From Desulfobulbaceae bacterium (lineage in GTDB: Bacteria > Desulfobacterota > Desulfobulbia > Desulfobulbales > Desulfobulbaceae), in NCBI GenBank assembly GCA_026990725.1, contig JALXCX010000227.1, positions 1 through 5,964 on the forward strand: 5,964 nucleotides of DNA, in the 5' to 3' direction. Under the pieces are notes generated by a model that made no database searches, was not told the DNA's origin, and saw nothing but the letters and a program-made list of their open reading frames with translations. The position numbers and the translations under genes are program-made. Shown here in pieces: positions 1 through 4,408 of this stretch (position 1 is its first letter; each line of letters begins with the position of its first letter).

Positions 1-157
1 CCGCCCATAACGAAACTGGCCGTGGAACTGGACTAAGGCTACTTTGATTATTCACTCCCTGAAGAACAAAATACAGGGCTCTTGAGGGCGGAAGACGCCG
101 CATCCCAACAGCCAGGGACTTCTTCCGTTTTTTTGCAGGTTTTGTATCGGGAGAATA

Positions 158-340
158 TCAATACTGTTTCCCTGCATGGTTTTTGCGCAGCTGAGCAATC
201 TCAAGGCCCAGGGAAACGCACTGTGTACCGTCCATACAGGTGTCTGCATCAGCGACATCGAGGTGATGCTTGAGTACATGTTCGCCCTTTTTGAGGTTGA
301 CCACCCACGATTCTTTTGTTTCGTCGTAGTGTACATCCAC
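158..340 (-). CDS. small hypothetical protein (60 aa)
   Basis: This is a 60-residue reading frame that I do not recognise. It would start at GTG (340-338), with an AGG about 7 nt upstream in the coding strand, and an in-frame stop lies six codons above, so a longer N-terminus is not possible. The composition looks protein-like: a VHYDE start, a WVVNLKKGEHVLKHHL stretch, an acidic DVADAD segment, two cysteines spaced C-x5-C (CMDGTQC), then a basic C-terminus (LRKNHAGK). There is no signal peptide or membrane segment. A second minus-strand frame (52-345) covers the same bases but has an implausible composition. The gene stands alone, facing away from the toxin-antitoxin pair. It could also be the remnant of a longer gene. 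Confidence 0.4.
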   Translation of the reverse strand: MDVHYDETKESWVVNLKKGEHVLKHHLDVADADTCMDGTQCVSLGLEIAQLRKNHAGKQY

Positions 341-640
341 AGCAATACCTGATCGTTAATTTTTAGATGAAGCGAAAGTATCTGTTTGTAGGCTATCTTG
401 AAAAATAGCCCTTTCGCCCGACTTCTACGTCACAGCGAAAAATGCAATGCTCACACATGACTCATATGCAGTGCTTTCGTTTTGTGCTGTTGCTCGGAGT
501 CTTTACTTACCTGAACTCGAACGAAATGACTTATTCTCCAAAGCAGCCTGAAAACAGTTTTCCTTTACCCAAATGTCTTAGTCTGGTAAACTAACTACAT
601 GTAAACCCCGTAGGAAAAATACCATACAGGAAGGTTAAAG
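341..640. other. 300-bp non-coding gap upstream of the toxin-antitoxin pair
   Basis: I see no convincing gene here. Two overlapping plus-strand frames are open, 442-594 (50 codons, hydrophobic VLLLGVF core) and 447-551 (34 codons, ending in a charged PELERNDLFSKAA), but neither has a Shine-Dalgarno sequence ahead of its ATG. The right end carries the probable promoter and small palindromes of the toxin-antitoxin operon: an inverted pair TTTACC (564-569) / GGTAAA (585-590) and the palindrome TACATGTA (596-603). These are candidate operator sites. The left part may be decayed coding or mobile DNA. Confidence 0.5.
564..592 (+). promoter_or_regulatory. candidate promoter/operator of the toxin-antitoxin operon
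   Basis: A TTTACC hexamer (564-569) and a TAAACT hexamer (587-592) are separated by exactly 17 nt, each matching 4 of 6 sigma-70 consensus bases. The -35 hexamer forms an inverted repeat with GGTAAA (585-590), and TACATGTA follows at 596-603. Autoregulation of Phd/YefM-type operons through palindromes over the promoter is known for the family. That these particular palindromes serve this role is inference. Confidence 0.3.
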
Positions 641-874
641 ATGCTGGTTGTCAATACCCACGAAGCAAAAACAAACCTGTCAGCATTATTAGCAAAAATA
701 GAACAATCAGGTGAGGAAGTTATAATTTGCCGTAACGGAAAGCCCATTGCGGATCTCCGTCCTCATAAACGAAAAAATCGCCTGACTGCCCACCCTGTTA
801 TGGGGAAAATTCAAATCAATTACGATCCTACGGAAACTCTTTCCGAAGATGAATGGTCAGGGGAAACAATCTGA
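641..874 (+). CDS. Phd/YefM-type antitoxin
   Basis: This 77-residue protein is probably the antitoxin of a type II toxin-antitoxin pair. It would bind the operator DNA through its N-terminal half and neutralise the neighbouring PIN-domain RNase with its C-terminal tail. The N-terminus (VNTHEAKTNLSALLAKIEQSGEEVIICRNGKPIADL, spread over residues 4-39) is the typical Phd/YefM fold core: helix with AK-x-xLS-x-LL, then G-E-x-V-I-x-RNGKP-x-A-x-L. The C-terminal half (about 55-77) is acidic and tryptophan-containing (TETLSEDEWSGETI), as expected for the toxin-binding tail. An AGGAAGG Shine-Dalgarno lies at 628-634, 6 nt before the ATG. The stop TGA overlaps the toxin ATG by one base (TGATG at 872-876), so translation is probably coupled. 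The family assignment is strong; the exact partner chemistry is inferred from the neighbour. Confidence 0.85.
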   Translation: MLVVNTHEAKTNLSALLAKIEQSGEEVIICRNGKPIADLRPHKRKNRLTAHPVMGKIQINYDPTETLSEDEWSGETI

Positions 875-1251
875 TGCTGCTCGACACCTGCGCTCTTTTG
901 TGGCTTTCACAGGGCGGTGGACAGCTTTCCGCTGCAACCTGCAAACAAATCAACGATGTGCCTGTGGTATATGTTTCTGCTATCAGCGGTTTTGAAATTG
1001 GCATAAAAGTACGAAAAGGCAAACTTACCTTACCTGTCAGTCCTGTTGAGTGGTTTGAGGAAATAATCGCGCACCATGATTTACATCTTCTCCCTCTTGA
1101 TCTGGCCATCTGTTTACAATCCACAACCTTGCCTGCGATTCATGCAGACCCGTGTGACAGATTCATTATTGCCACCGCACAAATTCACAAACTACCTGTT
1201 GTAACAGCAGATGGTGTTTTCCTCCAATATGGTGTAACTGCCTTGAATTAA
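874..1251 (+). CDS. vapC: PIN-domain toxin (VapC-like RNase)
   Basis: This 125-residue PIN-domain protein is probably a VapC-type metal-dependent endoribonuclease that acts as the toxin of this pair. It opens with LLDTCALLWL (D4), continues with SAISGFEIGIKVRKGKL (E41), then DPCDRFIIATA (D95) and VVTADGVF (D113), which together give the conserved acidic set of the PIN active site. The length suits the family, so the gene looks intact. I chose the ATG at 874 over an in-frame ATG at 853 because it places the LLDT motif at the N-terminus and gives the one-base TGATG overlap with the antitoxin. An AGGGG lies about 9 nt upstream. The target RNA cannot be read from the sequence. Confidence 0.85.
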   Translation: MLLDTCALLWLSQGGGQLSAATCKQINDVPVVYVSAISGFEIGIKVRKGKLTLPVSPVEWFEEIIAHHDLHLLPLDLAICLQSTTLPAIHADPCDRFIIATAQIHKLPVVTADGVFLQYGVTALN

Positions 1252-1257
1252 ATAAGA

Positions 1258-1263
1258 TATAAT
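1258..1263 (+). promoter_or_regulatory. candidate -10 box for the 1294-2007 gene
   Basis: A perfect TATAAT sits just after the toxin stop, 30 nt before the ATG at 1294, with an AGGAG (1275-1279) between them. No good -35 hexamer lies 16-18 nt upstream, and the surroundings are very AT-rich, so this may be chance. Confidence 0.3.
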
Positions 1264-1293
1264 TATTTAAAAATAGGAGAATTGCAAATTACC

Positions 1294-2007
1294 ATGCGCT
1301 TTGCCAATAGAATCACACAAAAAATATCCTGTTACTGCCTTGCATTACTCCTTGTTTTCATACTGTTTCCCGGTTTCCTTTCTTCTGTCTACGCAGATTT
1401 TAATTTTGAGGAGTTGGAGCAACTGGAGGTGTCCGAACAGGATGAGCTTTTAGAGCAGCTGAGAAAGGCTGCTGAGGCATGGAATTTCACAGAGGCCGAA
1501 AAGTATCTTAAGCAGGCATCATTCAAAAATTATGCCCCCGAAAAGATGAAAGCGGCCAGGGAGCTGATAGCCAGTAACCGAAAGGCCTACCAGGCAAATC
1601 AGGAAAGGATTCGACGGGCTGAAGAACAACGCCGGGAAGAAGAGCGTAAACGCGAACAGGAAAAGAAAAGACGGCTTGCCGCCAGGAAAAAGAGTAGAGG
1701 AAACATTGCATCTGGATCGGGTAACGACTTAATCTGCGTTCTGATTGACAGCGGCTGCAAGGAACCATTTTGCAACACGTCTCATCTGGAAGTTTCAGTT
1801 GGATATGGAGAGTTTAGCAGTTTTTTCTCCGGTGCCCCGCGTGGGAATTTATGCAAATTGAGAAGAGATTTAGCCGGAAGTTACAATTATAGCGTCAGGG
1901 TAGGTGATAATACCTGCCATGGTAGCTTTTATCTGTCAGGATCAAAAAAATACCTCAAAATAGAAGTATTTCACGACTGCCATTCAACCACCTATTGGGA
2001 AAATTGA
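1294..2007 (+). CDS. secreted coiled-coil protein with six-cysteine C-terminal domain, unknown function
   Basis: This 237-residue protein belongs to no family I can name. Residues 1-34 form a signal peptide: basic start, hydrophobic core CLALLLVFILFPGFL, likely cleavage after SVYA. Residues 36-75 are acidic and helical (EELEQLEVSEQDELLEQL), with a short TPR-like helix (EAEKYLKQA). Residues about 85-134 form a highly charged helix or coiled coil rich in E and R (ERIRRAEEQRREEERKREQ). The last hundred residues form a compact domain with six cysteines (C148, C155, C160, C187, C208, C229), an even number compatible with three disulfides in the periplasm. An upstream TTG (1282) is in frame but lies only 2 nt from the AGGAG. 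The ATG at 1294 fits the signal peptide better, although the 14-nt Shine-Dalgarno spacing is long. It lies 42 nt after the toxin gene. Confidence 0.75.
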   Translation: MRFANRITQKISCYCLALLLVFILFPGFLSSVYADFNFEELEQLEVSEQDELLEQLRKAAEAWNFTEAEKYLKQASFKNYAPEKMKAARELIASNRKAYQANQERIRRAEEQRREEERKREQEKKRRLAARKKSRGNIASGSGNDLICVLIDSGCKEPFCNTSHLEVSVGYGEFSSFFSGAPRGNLCKLRRDLAGSYNYSVRVGDNTCHGSFYLSGSKKYLKIEVFHDCHSTTYWEN

Positions 2008-2010
2008 GAA

Positions 2011-2075
2011 ACCCGGCGGTCTTCGATAAGGACTTAACCAAACTACCAAACTACCAAACGCCGGGTACTCTTTTT
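2011..2075 (+). terminator. terminator-like stem-loop after the secreted-protein gene
   Basis: ACCCGGCG (2011-2018) pairs perfectly with CGCCGGGT (2059-2066), followed by ACTC and then TTTTT (2071-2075). The stem starts 4 nt after the TGA of the upstream gene. The 40-nt loop is unusually large for an intrinsic terminator and holds a short period-8 repeat of CCAAACTA (about 2038-2058), so activity is uncertain. Confidence 0.45.
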
Positions 2076-2087
2076 ATTGTTCCTGGG

Positions 2088-2203
2088 CAGGCTTTAGCCG
2101 TTTTTTCAGCCTGTGGTCTAAAACCACCGTCTTTTAGACGCATTCGCTTTCAGTCGGCGGTTTAGCCCGCCGAGCTTTAAACCCACCAGCTTGTAGCTGG
2201 TGG
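2088..2203. repeat. array of consecutive palindromes
   Basis: At least four stems lie end to end. CAGGCT (2088-2093) pairs with AGCCTG (2108-2113). GTCTAAAA (2116-2123) pairs with TTTTAGAC (2132-2139), and this competes with GTGGT (2113-2117) / ACCAC (2123-2127). TCGGCGG (2154-2160) pairs with CCGCCGA (2167-2173). CCACCAGCT (2183-2191) pairs with AGCTGGTGG (2195-2203), a perfect 9-bp stem with a 3-nt loop. TTTAG recurs in loops and flanks. Such clusters resemble the stem-loop ends of IS200/IS605-type elements or REP-like palindromes, but no transposase or TnpB gene is present, so the origin is inferred. Confidence 0.55.
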
Positions 2204-2321
2204 TCGTTTAGTTGTCCGCTCCATGCTACACAATGAACCGGCACTGGTCTGACGGGGCTGGACAAGCCTTATGCACGGGAACCATATCCGTAAACATGGT
2301 TCATCCGGCTATTGCCTTGTA
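2204..2321 (-). other. probable 3' spacer of the DGR template RNA
   Basis: This segment lies directly downstream of the TR in the direction of DGR transcription and has no gene. In the Bordetella phage DGR, a structured spacer of roughly 140 nt after TR is needed to prime cDNA synthesis; the same position and size suggest this role here. GAACCAT (2279-2285) can pair with ATGGTTC (2296-2302). Alternatively ATGAACC (2233-2239) can pair with GGTTCAT (2298-2304). The two stems share bases and exclude each other. The true 3' end of the RNA cannot be read from sequence, and the palindrome array beyond it may also belong to it. Confidence 0.45.
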
Positions 2322-2447
2322 CTCAGAAGGCGGAAGCCCAGGTTGTTGTTGCGATTGCCTGGCGAGTTGTTGTTCCGATTCGCTGACCGGCAGTTTCTGG
2401 CGTTGTTGTTCCAGCTGCCGCCGCGTTTCACCCGCTTCGAGCCTGAT
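2322..2447 (-). repeat. DGR template repeat (TR)
   Basis: This 126-bp segment aligns without gaps to 4419-4544 inside the target gene (constant offset 2097). There are 18 mismatches, and all 18 are adenines in the TR coding strand (T on the plus strand), out of 37 adenines present. No G, C or T of TR differs. Read in the frame of the target, TR encodes three AAC-AAC-AAC runs (2410-2402, 2374-2366, 2350-2342) and further Asn codons, 12 in all. AAC is the favoured codon of DGR templates because adenine mutagenesis can reach many residues from it without making stops. TR begins 6 nt after the RT stop codon and is out of frame with it, so it is a non-coding template. The repeat ends sharply at 2321 (a non-A mismatch) and around 2448-2449. 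Confidence 0.97.
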
Positions 2448-2453
2448 TGCCCG

Positions 2454-3467
2454 TCATCCTAGAGGTAGCGAAGTTTCCACAAAAGATTGCCTGTATCTTC
2501 GCGTATCGGCATGATCAATATGTGCAATCATGCTTTGAATGGAGACTGTCAACTCCTCCATATCAATTTTTCCTTTCAAATATGCCTGCTCCTTTTTTTT
2601 AAGTCTTCTTTTAAATCGGTACTTGCTTTTGTTTTGTAACCGGATAAGTCCAGGGAAAATTCTAACACCAAGAAATGGTATCCCTTCTGCTACCGGAGCC
2701 AAAAGTGTTGCCTGTGGTTTCAGAGTCAACGCCAGTTGATCCCGGATAAAACTTTCAAGTTTATACAACTGCTGCCATAGTTCTTTTTTACCTGTTTCGA
2801 AAAGTAGCATATCATCCATATAGCGTACATAAGCAGGAAGGCCGAGTCGTTCTTTTATATAATGATCCAGTTGCCCCAGATAGAGATTGGCAAAATGCTG
2901 GCTTGTCAGATTACCTATTGGCAACCCCTTCCCAACAGGAGCCTCAGGAGTTGCATTATCAATTATGCGATCCAGCAAAGTAAGTAGCTGTGCGTCTTTA
3001 ATAATTCTTCGTAAAAGCTGCTTTAAGATTCCATGATCAACACTGTCAAAATAGCGGCGAATGTCACATTTTAAAACAAGTGGATACCTCCTGGAAAATT
3101 TCTGCGCTCTCCTGATAGCAGCATGGCTCCCTTTGCCTTTGCGACATGCCCAGGTATCAAAGATCAGCTTTTTATCAAAAACAGGTTCCAGGATATTGCA
3201 AACTGCATGGTGTACCACCCGATCACGGAAAGCGGCGGCACTAATTAGGCGTGGTTTAGGGTCATTGATTTGGAAAACTCGATACCCTCCGGGTTGCCAC
3301 GTCCCGGCAGTCAACTCACTCTGAAGATTGAAAAGTTCGTTTTCCAGATGAAACAAAAAACGGGCCACACCGGGCCTGTCTGTTTTCCCTCTTGCAGCTT
3401 TCCTCGCAGCCGACAGCAGATTTTCAAAGCTGATAATTTTTTCAAAAAGATGGCCGTATCGTTTCAT
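2454..3467 (-). CDS. DGR-type reverse transcriptase
   Basis: This 337-residue retroelement RT copies the template RNA into adenine-mutagenised cDNA for transfer into the target gene. Domains in order: fingers region with KPRLISAAAFRDRVVHHAV (71-89); motif A LKCDIRRYFDSVDH with D135; motif B GLPIGNLTSQHFANLYL (181-197), the diagnostic DGR-clade version of this motif; the catalytic YMDD box (216-219, D218 and D219); then PQATLLAP...FLGVRIF (251-271) and a basic thumb (KYRFKRRLKKKEQ, 282-294). All three catalytic aspartates are present, the length is typical, and nothing suggests decay. The start ATG overlaps the avd stop (TAATG, 3469-3465) and has no clear Shine-Dalgarno, so translation is probably coupled to avd. 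The gene ends 6 nt before TR, giving the order accessory genes - RT - TR rather than the TR-before-RT order of the Bordetella phage element. Confidence 0.97.
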   Translation of the reverse strand: MKRYGHLFEKIISFENLLSAARKAARGKTDRPGVARFLFHLENELFNLQSELTAGTWQPGGYRVFQINDPKPRLISAAAFRDRVVHHAVCNILEPVFDKKLIFDTWACRKGKGSHAAIRRAQKFSRRYPLVLKCDIRRYFDSVDHGILKQLLRRIIKDAQLLTLLDRIIDNATPEAPVGKGLPIGNLTSQHFANLYLGQLDHYIKERLGLPAYVRYMDDMLLFETGKKELWQQLYKLESFIRDQLALTLKPQATLLAPVAEGIPFLGVRIFPGLIRLQNKSKYRFKRRLKKKEQAYLKGKIDMEELTVSIQSMIAHIDHADTRRYRQSFVETSLPLG

Positions 3468-3817
3468 TATTTCTGTTGTTTAAGCCAGCCACCAAGCATT
3501 TTGCCCACTTCGTTTATGGATCTCATAGCGTACTCATAGCGTTTATAATCAAGATATCGCATGGTATTTGACAACCGCAACAAAATACGCAGTTTTTCCA
3601 GTCGTAAATTGGCTCTTTTAAGCACCGATCCCTTTCCGGCTCCTGTGTATTTAGCCTCTACAAGGTCTTCAACAATATCGAGAGCCAGATTGTTAATCCG
3701 GTCAGCAAAGACAAATCGAACTCGTTTGGGGAACCTTTCTGTTACCGGAAGCAGCCATTCAAGAAAGGCCATCCATTTGACGAATACCGGCAACTCATTC
3801 TGATGCCGGTTGGCCAT
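3467..3817 (-). CDS. avd: Avd-like DGR accessory protein (four-helix bundle)
   Basis: This 116-residue basic, all-helical protein is of the Avd type. In characterised DGRs, Avd forms a pentameric barrel, binds the RT and nucleic acid, and is required for mutagenic cDNA synthesis. Recognisable parts are PVTERFPKRVRFVFADRI (24-41), NNLALDIVEDLVEAKY (42-57), KRANLRLEKLRILLRLS (67-83), and the C-terminal YKRYEYAMRSINEVGKMLGGWL (91-112), a pattern typical of RT-adjacent Avd proteins. I chose the ATG at 3817 because GAGGAA (coding strand, 3830-3825) sits 7 nt upstream. An in-frame ATG at 3853 would add MKYFAIPKRKKK but has no good Shine-Dalgarno and would overlap the HRDC gene by 59 nt instead of 23. 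The stop codon shares its last base with the RT start. Confidence 0.92.
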   Translation of the reverse strand: MANRHQNELPVFVKWMAFLEWLLPVTERFPKRVRFVFADRINNLALDIVEDLVEAKYTGAGKGSVLKRANLRLEKLRILLRLSNTMRYLDYKRYEYAMRSINEVGKMLGGWLKQQK

Positions 3818-4295
3818 TTTTTTCTTCCTCTTTGGAATGGCGAAGTATTTCAAGCATCTCGCTACCGTATTTTTCTACTTTTCCCTGACCAAACCCTTCA
3901 ACTTTTACCAGCCCGGACAGGCTCTGAGGACGTGCAACAGTTATTTGGGCAAGCTGCTTGTTGTTGCAAATCACGTATGGGGGTATCCCTTCTTTTTTAC
4001 AGCGTTCCGATCGCCAGCTACGAAGGGAATCAAATAACGGCATATCTTTTTCTGTAAGAAGTTTGCGCCAGGATTCATCTCTTGCTTTTTTCTTTCCTCC
4101 GGCTTTTGCCATTCCTGTGTCTTCTCCATGCGGTTCATAGAGCAGTACTATAGCAAGGTACGGCATTTCATTGCGCAAGAAGAAATAATCCCGTAAGGAC
4201 AATACCGTCTTATCTTTTATAAATTCAACCACCTCGCTATCATCAAACCCTTGTAGCAATTGGTTGAAACGTAGAGTAAAAATTCGAAAAAGCAT
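3795..4295 (-). CDS. HRDC-domain DGR accessory protein
   Basis: This 166-residue protein has a C-terminal HRDC domain (about 76-151), a helical nucleic-acid-binding module known from RecQ helicases and RNase D. The signature is clear: MPLFDSLRSWRSERCKKEG (85-103), IPPYVICNNKQLAQI (104-118), RPQSLSGLVKVEGFGQGKVEKYG (122-144). The N-terminal part (1-55: LFRIFTLRF, GFDDSEVVEFIKDKTVLS, YFFLRNEMPYLAIVLLY) is a small separate domain, joined by a basic linker (GGKKKARDE). There is no helicase or nuclease domain. HRDC proteins are known DGR accessories in some lineages, but their role is unclear; binding the template RNA or cDNA is inference. The frame stays open upstream to a GTG at 4355, but that stretch encodes the hairpin at 4309-4370, so I place the start at ATG 4295. 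No clear Shine-Dalgarno precedes it; UUUUUUU directly abuts the AUG. It overlaps avd by 23 nt. Confidence 0.9.
   Translation of the reverse strand: MLFRIFTLRFNQLLQGFDDSEVVEFIKDKTVLSLRDYFFLRNEMPYLAIVLLYEPHGEDTGMAKAGGKKKARDESWRKLLTEKDMPLFDSLRSWRSERCKKEGIPPYVICNNKQLAQITVARPQSLSGLVKVEGFGQGKVEKYGSEMLEILRHSKEEEKNGQPASE
3825..3830 (-). promoter_or_regulatory. ribosome binding site deciding the avd start
   Basis: GAGGAA on the minus strand lies 7 nt before the ATG at 3817. The alternative ATG at 3853 has only a poor match, so the shorter Avd form is preferred. Confidence 0.6.
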
Positions 4296-4370
4296 AAAAA
4301 AATTTCGACCGTTCCGGTCAGCCGTGGTTTTGCGGTTGAACAGCACCGCAACCACGGCTGGCCGGAACGG
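4296..4370 (-). terminator. long hairpin plus T-tract between target gene and HRDC gene
   Basis: Arms 4370-4345 and 4336-4309 pair over 26 bp, with one G-T pair and a 2-nt bulge around an 8-nt loop (4337-4344). On the minus strand the stem is followed by CGAAA and seven T residues (4302-4296), which run straight into the HRDC ATG. This has the shape of an intrinsic terminator for the target gene. It also lies just 3' of VR (about 49 nt past the IMH), where known DGRs carry a hairpin or cruciform that aids target recognition; those are shorter. Either role, or both, is possible. Confidence 0.65.
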
Positions 4371-4408
4371 CTTTATAAAGGATTAAAGAGTAAAAAAGCC
4401 AAGAATTA

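Noticed and set aside
1..47. Possible 3' ends of a plus-strand gene at the left edge (frame 1 ending at TAA 34-36, frame 3 ending at TGA 45-47)
   Set aside because: Only 11-14 codons are visible in either frame and none gives a recognisable motif, so a partial gene cannot be supported.
2038..2059. Period-8 repeat CCAAACTA as a possible CRISPR-like or iteron array
   Set aside because: There are fewer than three short copies, without spacers, and they sit inside the loop of a terminator-like stem.
2445..2449. Extending the TR/VR alignment to 2448 with a 19th A difference
   Set aside because: Position 2448 (A to C in coding strand) fits the pattern, but 2449 onward diverges at non-adenines, so this base may be flanking sequence. 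The conservative boundary is 2447.
2212..2514. Plus-strand open frames over the TR (2212-2514 and 2271-2462), Cys/Leu-rich
   Set aside because: They are the antisense of the AAC-rich template repeat (GTT runs) and of the RT 3' end. There is no ribosome binding site and the composition is not protein-like.
3818..3853. Longer Avd starting at ATG 3853
   Set aside because: It has a poor Shine-Dalgarno and a 59-nt overlap with the HRDC gene. The ATG at 3817 has GAGGAA at 7 nt.
4296..4355. A 20-residue N-terminal extension of the HRDC protein from GTG 4355
   Set aside because: Its codons are the right arm, loop and left arm of a strong hairpin and T-tract. The HRDC-family-like N-terminus begins at the ATG at 4295.
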